64,000 nt of DNA from Streptomyces sp. CMB-StM0423 (GTDB taxonomy: Bacteria; Actinomycetota; Actinomycetes; Streptomycetales; Streptomycetaceae), in the NCBI RefSeq assembly GCF_002847285.1, contig NZ_CP025407.1, forward strand, positions 3,040,501-3,104,500, read 5' to 3'. Made by a program: the position numbers and the translations under genes. Position 1 is the stretch's first letter; each line of letters starts with the position of its first letter. Below are positions 8,381-19,603 of this stretch, one piece after another. The notes under the pieces are model-generated. The model was given only the letters and a program-made list of their open reading frames with translations. It made no database searches and was not told where the DNA came from.

Positions 8381-9661
8381 GTGGCCCCTTCGCCCGCCCA
8401 CCCGGCCCTCGCCCGGACCGACCCCGAGCTGGCCGCCCTCGTCGCCGCCGAGGAGCAGCTCCAGACCGACACGCTGCGGCTCATCCCCAGCGAGAACTAC
8501 GTCTCCGCCGCCGTGCTCGAAGCCACCGGCACCGTGCTAACCAACAAGTACAGCGAGGGCTACCCCGGCAAGCGCTACTACGAGGGCCAGCAGAACATCG
8601 ACCCCATCGAGACCCTCGCCGCGGACCGGGCCAACGCCCTCTTCGGCACCGAGCACGCCAACGTGCAGCCCTACTCCGGCTCCCCCGCGAACCTCGCCGC
8701 CTACCTCGCCTTCGCCGAGCCCGGCGACACCGTGATGGGCATGTCCCTGCCGCACGGCGGGCACCTCACCCACGGGTGGAGCGTGTCGGTGACCGGCAAG
8801 TGGTTCCGCGGTGTGCAGTACACGGTGGGGCGCGAGGACGGGCGCATCGACTTCGACGAGGTACGGGACCTGGCGCGCGCCGAGCGCCCGAAGATCATCC
8901 TGTGCGGCGGCACCGCCATCCCGCGGACCATCGACTTCGCCGCCTTCGGCGAGATCGCCCGCGAGGTCGGCGCCGTGCTCGTCGCGGACGTGGCGCACAT
9001 CGCCGGGCTGATCGCCGGCGGCGCGCACCCCTCGCCCGTACCGCACGCGGACGTCGTCACGACGACCACGCACAAGACGCTGCGCGGACCGCGCGGGGCG
9101 ATGATCCTGACCCGCGCGGAACACGCGCGCGCGATCGACCGCGCCGTCTTCCCCGGTCTCCAGGGCGGCCCGCACAACCACACCACCGCGGCCATCGCGG
9201 TGGCGCTGCACGAGGCGGCGCAGCCGTCGTTCCGGGAGTACGCGGCGGCCGTGGTCGCCAACGCGAAGGCGCTCGCCGCGCGGCTCGCGGAGCGGGGCTT
9301 CTCGCTGGTCTCGGGCGGCACGGACAACCACCTGATCCTCATCGACCTCACCGGCAAGGGGGTCCCGGGGAAGGTGGCGGCGAAGGCCCTGGACCGGGCG
9401 GGCCTGGTGGTCAACTACAACACCGTCCCGTACGACCCGCGCAAGCCGTTCGACCCCTCGGGCATCCGGCTCGGCACGCCGTCGCTGACGTCGCGGGGGC
9501 TGGGGACGGCGGAGATGGCGCAGGTGGCGGAGTGGATCGACCGGGGGGTGGCGGCGGCGCGGACCGGCGGCACGGAGGGGGACGTGGCGCTGAAGGGGAT
9601 CCGGGGCGAGGTGGCGGAGCTGATGGGGGCCTATCCGGCGCCGGGGCTGGCGGTGGGCTGA
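8381..9661 (+). CDS. glyA: Serine hydroxymethyltransferase
   Basis: This PLP enzyme converts serine and tetrahydrofolate to glycine and 5,10-methylene-tetrahydrofolate, the main source of one-carbon units. The 426-residue product has the start of the substrate domain ([10 protein letters not shown]), the [11 protein letters not shown] segment, the cofactor His of DVAHIAGL, the Schiff-base Lys in [13 protein letters not shown], and a normal C terminus. I chose the GTG at 8381 because GGAGG lies six bases upstream and the protein then aligns with other GlyA proteins. The next in-frame upstream region is the ZTP riboswitch and is not coding. The gene is monocistronic, ending before a strong terminator hairpin. 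Confidence 0.96.
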   Translation: MAPSPAHPALARTDPELAALVAAEEQLQTDTLRLIPSENYVSAAVLEATGTVLTNKYSEGYPGKRYYEGQQNIDPIETLAADRANALFGTEHANVQPYSGSPANLAAYLAFAEPGDTVMGMSLPHGGHLTHGWSVSVTGKWFRGVQYTVGREDGRIDFDEVRDLARAERPKIILCGGTAIPRTIDFAAFGEIAREVGAVLVADVAHIAGLIAGGAHPSPVPHADVVTTTTHKTLRGPRGAMILTRAEHARAIDRAVFPGLQGGPHNHTTAAIAVALHEAAQPSFREYAAAVVANAKALAARLAERGFSLVSGGTDNHLILIDLTGKGVPGKVAAKALDRAGLVVNYNTVPYDPRKPFDPSGIRLGTPSLTSRGLGTAEMAQVAEWIDRGVAAARTGGTEGDVALKGIRGEVAELMGAYPAPGLAVG

Positions 9662-9720
9662 GCACGGGACGCCGTTGGCCGGTCGGCCGGGGCCGGCCGT
9701 TGTCCGGAGCCGTGCGATCG

Positions 9721-9754
9721 CCGGGTGCGTGAGCCGGAGGGCTCGCGCACCCGG
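9721..9754. terminator. Bidirectional stem-loop terminator after glyA
   Basis: A 15-bp stem (one G-U pair) with a GGAG loop lies between the convergent glyA and the frameshifted sigma-like gene. It is long and GC-rich enough to end transcription both ways. Confidence 0.75.
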
Positions 9755-9776
9755 GTGGCGCGGGTTCCGGCGGGCC

Positions 9777-11898
<2,122 letters not shown>

Positions 11899-11918
11899 GG
11901 GCCGTGAAGGAGACGCTT

Positions 11919-12500
11919 GTGGGGACCGTGACGGTCGGTGTATCGATCGCCGTCCCGGAGCCGTACGGCAGCCTGCTGCAGCAGCGCCGGATCAGCTTCG
12001 GCGACACCGCGGCCCACGGCATTCCCACGCACATCACGCTGCTGCCGCCGACCGCCGCCGACGCCGGGGCGCTGCCGCACATCGAACGGCACCTGGCCCA
12101 GATCGCCGACTGCGGGGTGCCCTTCCCGATGCGGCTGAGCGGTACGGACACGTTCCGGCCGCTGACGCCGGTGGTCTTCGTGCAGGTGGTGGAGGGCGCG
12201 GCGGCCTGCTCCTGGCTGCAGAAGATGGTCCGGGACGCCTCCGGGCCGCTGGCCAGGGAGCTGCAGTTCCCGTACCACCCGCATGTGACGATCGCCCACG
12301 ACATAGACGAGGCGGCGATGGACCGGGCGGCGGCGGAGCTGGCGGACTTCGAGGCCGCGTGGTCGGTGGCCGGGTTCTCGCTGTACGAGCAGGACGCGGA
12401 GGGCGTGTGGCGGCTGGAGCGGGAGTTCCGCTTCGGCGGTGACTCGGCGCTGGAGGTGCCGGCGCAGACCCGCTCGGAGCCGGCCCCGTCGCCGGGCTGA
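11919..12500 (+). CDS. 2'-5' RNA ligase / cyclic phosphodiesterase family protein (2H superfamily)
   Basis: The 193-residue product carries the two H-x-T motifs of the 2H phosphoesterase fold: HITLLPPT near residue 35 and HVTIAHD near residue 122. Members act on 2'-5' linked or cyclic phosphate ends of RNA or nucleotides; the true substrate is usually unknown. I prefer the GTG at 11919 because AAGGAG (11907-11912) sits six bases before it. The GTG at 11904 would place that ribosome-binding site inside the gene. It follows trpS by 20 bases. No membrane or export signal. Confidence 0.88.
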   Translation: MGTVTVGVSIAVPEPYGSLLQQRRISFGDTAAHGIPTHITLLPPTAADAGALPHIERHLAQIADCGVPFPMRLSGTDTFRPLTPVVFVQVVEGAAACSWLQKMVRDASGPLARELQFPYHPHVTIAHDIDEAAMDRAAAELADFEAAWSVAGFSLYEQDAEGVWRLEREFRFGGDSALEVPAQTRSEPAPSPG

Positions 12501-12744
12501 GGCGGGCTCGCGGGGTCGGGAACTTCTCGCACTACAGCACGTAACGGCTCGTACGGAACATAGGGGCCCGTACGGCACATAAAACCCCGGCACCTCCTCC
12601 CGCGGCGCCTCCTTCCGCCCAGCGTGCCGCGTCACTTTCCCCACCCTCCCCACAGATAACCTGGCGTTTCCGGGGCAGACGCCGGTTCGTACGGCCGCCG
12701 CGCACCCGGTGGCGGCTCGGGGGACGCGACGGCAGGAGCGCAGC

Positions 12745-13650
12745 GTGGAGTGGCTGACCAGGTTGCCCGTCGTCGGCCCGTATCTCGCCCGGTTCATGCG
12801 CACCCGCCCCTACCGGGCCTTCGAGTACGTCCAGGCCCGGCACTGGAGCCGGCTCGCCGGGGCCGTGACGTTCAGCAGCTTCGTCGCCCTCTTCCCGCTG
12901 CTCACCACCGCCGCCGCGATCTCCGCCGCCGTCCTCAGCGACAGCCGGCGCAAGCACATCGAGAACTGGCTCACCAAGCAGGTGCCGGGCATCTCCGACC
13001 GGCTCGACATGAGCAGCCTCTTCGAGAACGCCGGCACGGTGGGGCTGATCTCGCTCGCCCTGCTGATGGTCACCGGCATCAACTGGATCAGCACCCTGCG
13101 CGACGCCCTGCGCGCGGTGTGGGACCGGGCGGACACCTCCGAGAACCTGTTCCTCGGCAAGGGCAAGGACGCCCTCATCCTGTTCGGCCTCGGCGGCACG
13201 GTGCTCGTCTCGCTGACCGTCTCGATCACGGCCGCGACCGCCACCGACGCCGTGCTCGGAGGGATCGGCATCACGGAGGGCGGCTGGGGCAGCGCGGTGC
13301 TGGAGGTGGCCGCGTTCGGCGCGGCCGTGACCGCGGGGTTCCTGCTGCTTGTCTACGTCCTGACCCGGCTGCCCGGCGTCCACCCGCCGCGGCGGCGGGT
13401 GGTGGAGGCGGCGCTCGCCGGGGCGGTGGGCTTCGAGCTACTCAAGCTTCTTCTCAGCGGCTACTTCAGCGGCGTCGCCGGACGGAGCGTCTACGGCGCC
13501 TTCGGCGTTCCCGTCGCGCTCGTCATCTGGATCAACTTCATGGCCCGCCTCCTGCTCTATTGCGCCGCCTGGACGGCCACGCCCGACGAGGTCGGGGAGC
13601 GGCCAGCGGCGGTGGATGACGTAGGCGACGATCGCGAGCAGCGCGACTGA
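12745..13650 (+). CDS. YihY/BrkB (UPF0761) family membrane protein
   Basis: The 301-residue protein has about six membrane helices, beginning around residues 33-58 (LAGAVTFSSFVALFPLLTTA) and ending around 255-278, in the typical YihY/BrkB pattern with an amphipathic N terminus and the ALFPLLT stretch. Its function is not established; the old ribonuclease BN label is not supported. The GTG at 12745 has AGGAG six bases before it, so I prefer it to the upstream GTG at 12709. The last 70 codons (from 13438) overlap the 3' end of the convergent carboxypeptidase gene. The final 23 residues after the last helix are hydrophilic and look like read-through into the antisense of that gene. Confidence 0.85.
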   Translation: MEWLTRLPVVGPYLARFMRTRPYRAFEYVQARHWSRLAGAVTFSSFVALFPLLTTAAAISAAVLSDSRRKHIENWLTKQVPGISDRLDMSSLFENAGTVGLISLALLMVTGINWISTLRDALRAVWDRADTSENLFLGKGKDALILFGLGGTVLVSLTVSITAATATDAVLGGIGITEGGWGSAVLEVAAFGAAVTAGFLLLVYVLTRLPGVHPPRRRVVEAALAGAVGFELLKLLLSGYFSGVAGRSVYGAFGVPVALVIWINFMARLLLYCAAWTATPDEVGERPAAVDDVGDDREQRD

Positions 13651-14832
13651 GCCGATCGTGATGGCGAGCGCCGTGCCGACGCCGCCCTCCTCCTCGCCGT
13701 CCGCGGCGGTGGGCCTGGCGCCGTCGGACGCGGACGCCCCGTCGCCGGAGCCCTGGGTGCCGCCGCCGTCCTTGCCGGTCTCCTGGCCGGTGTCCTTGCC
13801 GGCGCCGTCCTCGTTCCGCATGCCCTCGGGCGGGACCAGCTCGCCGACCGGCTGCACGGCGGGCGCCGCCCTGAAGCCCCAGTCCAGCAGCTTGCCGGCC
13901 TCCTTGTAGACGGCGTTCGACTCGTCCTCGTCGGGGTGCATGACGGTGACGAGCAGCACCCGGCCGTCGCGCTCGGCGACGCCGGTGAAGGTGGCACCCG
14001 CGTTGGTGGTGTTGCCGTTCTTGATGCCGGCGATGCCCTGGTAGACGTCCACGTCGACGTCCCCGGTCAGCAGCCGGTTGGTGTTCTGGATCTCGAAGTA
14101 CTCGCGCTTCTTGCCCTTCTTCCCGCCCGGGAACTTCGCCCGGGGGGTGGCGGCGTACGCGCGGAAGTCCGGGTTCTGCATGCCGGCGCGGGCGAAGAGC
14201 GTCAGGTCGTACGCGCTGGACGTCTGCCCCTTCGCGTCGTACCCGTCGGGGCTGACCACGTTCGTGTCCTCGGCGCCCAGCTCGCGCGCCCGGTCGTTCA
14301 TGGCCTGCACGGTGGCGTCGACGCCGCCGTTCATGGCCGACAGCACGTGCACGGCATCGTTGCCGGACCGCAGGAAGACCCCGAGCCACAGCTCGCGGAC
14401 GGTGTAGGTGAGGTCCTCTTTTATGCCGACGAGGCTGCTGCCCGCGCCCATGTCCTCCAGCTCCTCGGCGGCGACCTTGTGCTTCTCCTCCTTGTTGAAC
14501 AGGGGGAGCAGGGTGTCGGCGAAGAGCATCTTCAGCGTGCTGGCCGGGGGCAGCTTCCAGTGCGCGTTGTGCGCGGCGAGAACCGCGCCGCTCTCCGCGT
14601 CGGCGACGACCCAGGCCCTGCCGGTGAGCTTCTTCGGCAGCTCGGGGGCGCCGGTGCCGAGATCGACGTGGGTGCCGGGCTGGCCGAGGAGGGTGCCCCC
14701 GACGTTCGACATCTGGTCGGGCGGCCGCGGCTTGTCGTCCTGGGCCGCCGCGGGCGCGACGCCCCCGAGCGACAGGAGCGTGGCGGCGGCGGCGAGCGCG
14801 GCGCCGCGGATAGTCACATGAGATGTCGGCAC
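13438..14832 (-). CDS. D-alanyl-D-alanine carboxypeptidase (PBP5-like, S11 family)
   Basis: The protein has 464 residues. A signal peptide (1-30) leads into a serine beta-lactam-type domain with S98-T-L-K101 and S156-G-N158. The third motif, normally KTG, reads K271-N-G. The enzyme removes the terminal D-Ala of peptidoglycan stem peptides on the outer face of the membrane. A Gly/Asp/Ser-rich linker (about 335-385) leads to one C-terminal helix (ALAITIGSVALLAIVAYVI), so it is membrane-anchored at both ends until the signal is cleaved. The cytoplasmic tail is unusually long (about 60 residues). It is encoded entirely antisense to the last helix and tail of the YihY gene, which suggests loss of an earlier stop. 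Confidence 0.9.
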   Translation of the reverse strand: MPTSHVTIRGAALAAAATLLSLGGVAPAAAQDDKPRPPDQMSNVGGTLLGQPGTHVDLGTGAPELPKKLTGRAWVVADAESGAVLAAHNAHWKLPPASTLKMLFADTLLPLFNKEEKHKVAAEELEDMGAGSSLVGIKEDLTYTVRELWLGVFLRSGNDAVHVLSAMNGGVDATVQAMNDRARELGAEDTNVVSPDGYDAKGQTSSAYDLTLFARAGMQNPDFRAYAATPRAKFPGGKKGKKREYFEIQNTNRLLTGDVDVDVYQGIAGIKNGNTTNAGATFTGVAERDGRVLLVTVMHPDEDESNAVYKEAGKLLDWGFRAAPAVQPVGELVPPEGMRNEDGAGKDTGQETGKDGGGTQGSGDGASASDGARPTAADGEEEGGVGTALAITIGSVALLAIVAYVIHRRWPLPDLVGRGRPGGAIEQEAGHEVDPDDERDGNAEGAVDAPSGDAAEVAAEKKLE

Positions 14833-14989
14833 GTCGCGAACCTACCTGGAGTCGCCGTCGATGTGGACACCGAGGTGCGCTAGTTGGCCGAGGAGCGCCC
14901 CCGGATGGGGGCGGGTGGGACACGGGAGGGGTCCCGGGCCCCGGTTCTACGCTGAATCTACGACCGTCGCCGACAGAGGAGCGGTGGGC

Positions 14990-15781
14990 ATGGGCTGGAT
15001 CAGGAACAGGCTGTTCGGCGGGCGCGCGGGCCGGGGGCGGGGCGGCGGGGACGCGGCGTTGCCGGCACCGCCCGGGGACGGCGGCACCGGCGCGCGCAGC
15101 GGCGCCGGCGGCCGTGGCGACGAGATGGTGTGCGACTGCTGCAACGCGGGCTTGGCACGCGCGGAGGCGTACTACCTCCCCACGAGGACGGTGATGATCT
15201 CCGAGGCCCACTGGGCCGACTGCTTCGCGACGAACAAGGGGGTGTGGGAGATGTTCCTTCCGGCGGACCGGCTGCCTTCCGTGTTCGGCGATTTCTTACG
15301 GCAGCACGTCTCCAGCAACACCCCGTGGGCCGTGTGCGAGCGGTGCAGCGAGTTCTTCATCTTCGACCGGGCGGCGGCACGCGCGGACGCGCTGAACGAC
15401 CACATCTCCGACGGCAACGGTGCGGTGGACCCGGCGGGGTGCGTACTCTTCGCGGCCCTGGGGTGGGAACGGGTGCACGGTTCGTGGCCGGAGTCGGTGA
15501 AACGGCCGGAGGTCGCCGACGTATGCGACTTCTGCGAGAAGAAGATGTACGTGGGCGAGATGTGGGGTTTCGTCGCGAAGGACACGCTGGCGCGGTACGA
15601 GGCGAACGGGTTCACCGACCACGACCGCCCGGTCCGCGAGGTCCGTACGAAGGAGGACGGGGAGACCGGCTGGGTGGAGTGCCAGGTGTGCCTGGCCCGG
15701 AACCTCAACCGGGGCCAGCGGGCGAACTACAGCCCCGAAGGGCGGGATTGGGGCGGCCCGGCCGGGGGCCCCGTGATCTAG
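14990..15781 (+). CDS. Hypothetical protein with four CxxC motifs
   Basis: I do not recognise a named family. The 263-residue product starts with a basic, Gly-rich segment. It then carries four CxxC knuckles: CDCC (about 46), CERC (about 117), CDFC (about 178) and CQVC (about 229). These could form two zinc sites. The regions between are Trp- and acid-rich and look globular. There is no signal peptide or membrane helix. The ATG at 14990 has AGAGGAG about eight bases before it. It is divergent from the carboxypeptidase gene by about 157 bases and ten bases upstream of the methyltransferase gene, with which it is likely co-transcribed. Confidence 0.8.
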   Translation: MGWIRNRLFGGRAGRGRGGGDAALPAPPGDGGTGARSGAGGRGDEMVCDCCNAGLARAEAYYLPTRTVMISEAHWADCFATNKGVWEMFLPADRLPSVFGDFLRQHVSSNTPWAVCERCSEFFIFDRAAARADALNDHISDGNGAVDPAGCVLFAALGWERVHGSWPESVKRPEVADVCDFCEKKMYVGEMWGFVAKDTLARYEANGFTDHDRPVREVRTKEDGETGWVECQVCLARNLNRGQRANYSPEGRDWGGPAGGPVI

Positions 15782-15790
15782 GCTGCGGCG

Positions 15791-16586
15791 ATGGCACGTA
15801 TCGACGGTGACGCGGGGGAGGCGGGTGACGTGGGTGCGGCCGGTGCCCGGGCCCGGGTGAACGACTACGACGCCTTCGCCGAGGCGTACGCGGCGGAGAA
15901 CGAGACCAGCCTCGTCAACGCCCACTACGAGCGGCCCGCGATGCTGGACCTCGCCGGCGACGTGACCGGCCGGCGCATCCTCGACGCCGGCTGCGGCGCG
16001 GGCCCGCTGACGGCCGCGCTCCGCGACCGCGGGGCCGTCGTCACCGGTGTCGACGCGAGTACGGGCATGCTGGCGCTGGCCGCGCGGCGGCTGGGCGACG
16101 GCGCGGACCTGCACCGGGCCGACCTGCGCGAGCGCCTGCCGTTCGCCGACGGGACGTTCGACGACGTGGTCGCGTCGCTGGTCCTGCACTACCTGGAGGA
16201 CTGGGGGCCGACGCTGGCGGAGCTGCGGCGCGTGCTCAGGCCCGGCGGGCGGCTGATCGCGTCCGTGGACCACCCCTTCGTCGCGTACACGCACCGGGAG
16301 CCGGCGGCCCGACTACTTCGCGACCACCAGCTACACCTTCGACTGGAGCTTCGGCGGGCAGACCGTCCCGATGAAGTTCTGGCGCAAGCCGCTGCACGCG
16401 ATGACCGACGCCTTCCCCGCGGCCGGCTTCCGCACCGCCGTCCTCAGCGAGCCGCGGCCGGATCCGGCGGCGCGCGAGCTGTTCCCCGACACCTTCGACG
16501 ACCTGGCGACGAAGACCTGCTTCCTCTTCTTCGTGGCCGAGGCACCACCGGCGGCTGCCGGGTCTGTTCCCACCGGCTCCGCGTGA
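15791..16586 (+). pseudogene. Class I SAM-dependent methyltransferase, frameshifted
   Basis: The first 170 codons encode a normal methyltransferase core: motif I (ILDAGCGAGPLTAAL), GVDAS, the acidic residue near ADLRERLPF, motif IV region (FDDVVASLVLHYLEDW) and the post-motif LRPGGRLI. At about 16300-16310 the frame turns to Arg/Ala-rich noise. Coding character resumes one base out of phase with DYFATTSYTFDWSFGGQ, PMKFWRKPLHAMTDAF and a normal end (FFVAEAPP) at 16586. Removing one C from the CCC run at 16308-16310 restores a protein of about 264 residues. This may be a sequencing error or a recent lesion. The substrate is not inferable; it most resembles small-molecule methyltransferases of the UbiE type. 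Confidence 0.8.
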
Positions 16587-16793
16587 GCGCGTACGCGACC
16601 TCACCGTTCTCCGAGCCGGCGATCTGCTCCGGCCGGCCGCCCCGTCTCCGGAAACTCCCCACCCCTCGATCGTCACCCGCCCCGCACCACCGGATGGCCC
16701 CGGGTCCCGGGGCCGCCGGCGGCGTAACAAGGGGTGGCCGGGTGGTGAACGGTTAGCATCGCGGGCACCGTAGTCGAGGTCTGGAGTGCCGTC

Positions 16794-17669
16794 GTGTCCG
16801 TACCGCGCCTCGGGGTCGCCGTCCTGACCATGGGCACGCGCCCCGCCGAACTCGCCGCCCTGCTGGAGTCGGTGGCCGCGCAGCGGGTGCCGGCCGCTCG
16901 GGTGGTGGTCGTCGGCAACGGATGCCGGCTGCCGGATCTCGGCGACGGCGTGACCGCCGTGGAGCTGAGCGACAACCTGGGCGTCTCGGGCGGGCGCAAC
17001 GTCGCGATCAACGAGCTTCGCGCCTTCGGCGACGTGGACGTGGTCGTCGACCTGGACGACGACGGGCTGCTGGTCGACAACGAGGTCTTCGCCCGGCTCC
17101 GCGACCACTACGCCGCCGACGAACAACTGGGCGTCGTCAGCTTCCGCATCGCCGACGCCACCGGCGCCACCCAGCGGCGGCACGTACCCCGGCTGCGGTC
17201 CGGCGACCCGATGCGCGGCGGAGAGGTGACCACGTTCCTCGGCGGCGGTCACGCCCTGTCGATGCGCATGCTGGACGAGGTCGGCACCTGGCCCGGCCAC
17301 TTCTTCTTCACGCACGAGGAGACGGACCTCGCCTGGCGGGCGCTGGACGCAGGCTGGAAGGTCGTCTACGACCCCGAGCTGCTGCTCCAGCATCCGAAGA
17401 CCTCCCCCGCCCGGCACGCGGTCTACTACCGGATGACGGCCCGCAACCGCGTCTGGCTGGCCCGCCGGCACCTTCCGTTCCCGCTGGTCCCGGTCTATCT
17501 CGGCACCTGGCTGGCGCTGACCCTGGCGCGGGTGCGGTCGGCGGCGGGGCTGCGGGCGTGGTTCGGCGGGTTCACCGAAGGGATGCGGACAGACTGCGGC
17601 GGGCGGCGGCCCATGCGGTGGCGCACGGTGTGGCGCATGTCCAGGCTGGGACGGCCGCCGATCGTCTAG
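16794..17669 (+). CDS. Family 2 glycosyltransferase
   Basis: The 291-residue protein begins with the GT-A start LGVAVLTMGTRPAELAALLE, then the nucleotide-sugar region NLGVSGGRNVAIN and the metal-binding VVDLDDDG. A later HFFFTHEETDLAWRAL segment matches the acceptor-side ED/W motif of rhamnosyl-type transferases. A possible membrane-associated helix lies near 235-250 (FPLVPVYLGTWLALTLARV). The GTG start has GGAG seven bases upstream. The two genes that follow encode membrane proteins. The likely role is transfer of a sugar to a cell-envelope polymer; the acceptor is unknown. Confidence 0.87.
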   Translation: MSVPRLGVAVLTMGTRPAELAALLESVAAQRVPAARVVVVGNGCRLPDLGDGVTAVELSDNLGVSGGRNVAINELRAFGDVDVVVDLDDDGLLVDNEVFARLRDHYAADEQLGVVSFRIADATGATQRRHVPRLRSGDPMRGGEVTTFLGGGHALSMRMLDEVGTWPGHFFFTHEETDLAWRALDAGWKVVYDPELLLQHPKTSPARHAVYYRMTARNRVWLARRHLPFPLVPVYLGTWLALTLARVRSAAGLRAWFGGFTEGMRTDCGGRRPMRWRTVWRMSRLGRPPIV

Positions 17670-17754
17670 CTCGCCGGGGGTGCGCGGGCCCGCGGGTCGG
17701 GGGCTCAGAGTGCCCCGGGCGTGGGTTCGCGGGGCGGGGTGCGAGGCTTGTCGC

Positions 17755-18126
17755 ATGTACCTCTCACGCCGCAGCTCCTGGTTTCTGCTCGCCTTCGGCG
17801 GGTGGTCCTGGTTCATCTGGATCACGTTCGTCCGGAATCTGTGGAAGGACTCCAGCGGGCTGGCGTTCGAGGACGGCGACCCCACGGGGTACTTCTGGGT
17901 GCACCTCACGCTGGCCGTGACGTCCTTCGTGCTGGGGACGACGATCGGGTGGCTGGGCCTGCGCGGCGTACGGGCGGCGCGGCGGGCCGAGCGGGGTCCG
18001 GCGGACGGCGGGCCGGGCGGCGGGGCGGACGGCGGGGCGGGCGGGGCGGACGGCGCGGGCGGCTCGGACGGTGCCGGCGGCGCCGGCGGGGATGTGCGCG
18101 AGGCGGCGGCCGGGGCCGGGAGGTAG
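17755..18126 (+). CDS. Small membrane protein (SCO-type, two helices)
   Basis: The 123-residue product has two predicted membrane helices, about 8-27 (WFLLAFGGWSWFIWITFV) and about 49-70 (VHLTLAVTSFVLGTTIGWLG). A Gly/Ala/Asp-rich low-complexity tail follows. No family with known function is recognised. It starts four bases before the end-to-start junction with the metallophosphoesterase gene, so the two are co-transcribed and the products may work together in the membrane. Confidence 0.75.
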   Translation: MYLSRRSSWFLLAFGGWSWFIWITFVRNLWKDSSGLAFEDGDPTGYFWVHLTLAVTSFVLGTTIGWLGLRGVRAARRAERGPADGGPGGGADGGAGGADGAGGSDGAGGAGGDVREAAAGAGR

Positions 18127-18130
18127 GGCC

Positions 18131-19546
18131 GTGGTCTTCGTGCCGATTGCGATCGGGATGCTGCTGCTCGTCGCCGGGGCGCACTGGTACGTGTGGCGGC
18201 GGCTGGTCCGGGACACCATGCGGCGCGGCGGCTGGCCGCGGCGGCTGGCGACGCCCGCCGTGGTGCTGCTGCCGCTGATGGCGTTCGCCGCGGTGGCCTC
18301 GGAGCGGGCCGGGGCGCCGATGCCGGTGCAGCAGGCGCTGGGGTGGCCGGGGCTGATGTGGCTGGCGTTGCTGCTGTATCTGCTGCTGGGGCTGGCGGTG
18401 GGCGAGCTGGTACGGCCGGTGCTGCTGCGGGTGCTGGAGCGGCGGGCGCGGCGGGCCGGCGGTGGTACGGGGGCCGCGGCGCCAATGGCCGAGGCGGAGC
18501 GCGAGGCGGCCGTCGCCGCCCTGGCGCAGCAGGTCGCGACGGCGGAGGCGGCGGACGAGGCGGCCGCGGCGGCCGGTGGCGGCAAAGGTGCCAGTAGCGG
18601 CGGTACGGGGACGAAGGCGCCGCTGCGGCTCGGGCCGGCCACCGAGGCCGGGGACGAGGGCGGCGCGGCCGACGGCGGCGACTCCGCGGCCGCGCCGGTG
18701 GGCGGGGACGTGTCGCGGCGGCTCTTCGTCGCCCGTACCGTCGCGATCGGCGCCACCGCCGTCGCCGCCGGGACCGTCGCGTACGGGGCGTACGGCGTGC
18801 TCGGCCGCGCGCCCAGGGTCAAGAACGTCACCGTCCCCCTCACCAAGCTGCCCGCGTCCGCCCACGGCTACCGCATCGCCGTCGTCAGCGACATCCACCT
18901 CGGTCCCGTCCTCGGCCGCGGGCACACCCAGCGGATCGTCGACACGATCAACGCCCGGCGCCCCGACCTCGTGGCCATCGTCGGCGACCTCGTCGACGGC
19001 TCCGTCGACCACCTCGGAACGGCCGCGGAGCCGCTGGGGCAGTTGGACGCGCGGGACGGCTCGTACTTCGTCACCGGCAACCACGAGTACTTCACCGGCG
19101 CCGACGGCGCCGGTGAGTGGCTCGACCACCTCCGCGAACTCGGCCTGCACCCGCTGGAGAACGCCCGTACGGAACTGGCCGGCTTCGACCTCGCCGGCGT
19201 CAACGACGTCTCCGGCGAGGACGTCGGCCAGGCCCCGGACTTCGCGCGCGCCCTCGGCGACCGCGACACCTCCCGCGCCTCTGTGCTGCTCGCGCACCAG
19301 CCGGTCGTGATCCACGACGCGGTGGACCACGGCGTGGACCTGCAGTTGTCGGGGCACACGCACGGCGGGCAGATGTGGCCGGTGACGTACATCGCGGAGG
19401 CGGCGAACCCGACGCTGGCGGGGCTGGAGCGGTACGGGGACACGCAGTTGTACGTCACGCGCGGCGCGGGGGCGTGGGGGCCGCCGGTGCGGGTGGGGGC
19501 GCCGTCGGACATCACGATGGTGCGGCTGGCGTCGCCGGGGGCGTGA
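18131..19546 (+). CDS. Membrane-anchored metallophosphoesterase
   Basis: The N-terminal 115 residues hold about three membrane helices (starting FVPIAIGMLLLVAG). A long Ala/Glu-rich cytoplasmic linker, a further helix (about 197-225) and a calcineurin-like phosphoesterase domain follow. The five metal-site motifs are complete: VSDIHLGP, GDLVDG, GNHEYF, LAHQP and SGHTHGGQ. Relatives include YkuE/YaeI-type enzymes proposed to hydrolyse lipid or UDP-linked phosphoesters at the membrane. The GTG at 18131 is chosen because it lies four bases after the upstream gene. A terminator hairpin follows the stop. Confidence 0.88.
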   Translation: MVFVPIAIGMLLLVAGAHWYVWRRLVRDTMRRGGWPRRLATPAVVLLPLMAFAAVASERAGAPMPVQQALGWPGLMWLALLLYLLLGLAVGELVRPVLLRVLERRARRAGGGTGAAAPMAEAEREAAVAALAQQVATAEAADEAAAAAGGGKGASSGGTGTKAPLRLGPATEAGDEGGAADGGDSAAAPVGGDVSRRLFVARTVAIGATAVAAGTVAYGAYGVLGRAPRVKNVTVPLTKLPASAHGYRIAVVSDIHLGPVLGRGHTQRIVDTINARRPDLVAIVGDLVDGSVDHLGTAAEPLGQLDARDGSYFVTGNHEYFTGADGAGEWLDHLRELGLHPLENARTELAGFDLAGVNDVSGEDVGQAPDFARALGDRDTSRASVLLAHQPVVIHDAVDHGVDLQLSGHTHGGQMWPVTYIAEAANPTLAGLERYGDTQLYVTRGAGAWGPPVRVGAPSDITMVRLASPGA

Positions 19547-19565
19547 GGGGCGCTCGTACGCGTAC

Positions 19566-19591
19566 GTCCCGCGCCCGCCCGCGCGCGGGAC
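19566..19591. terminator. Bidirectional stem-loop terminator
   Basis: GTCCCGCGC pairs with GCGCGGGAC across an 8-base spacer between the convergent phosphoesterase and MocR genes. Confidence 0.6.
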
Positions 19592-19603
19592 GGGTCCGTA
19601 CCC

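Noticed and set aside
12745..13650. Labelling YihY as ribonuclease BN
   Set aside because: That name came from a historical misassignment; the protein is a membrane protein with no nuclease motifs.
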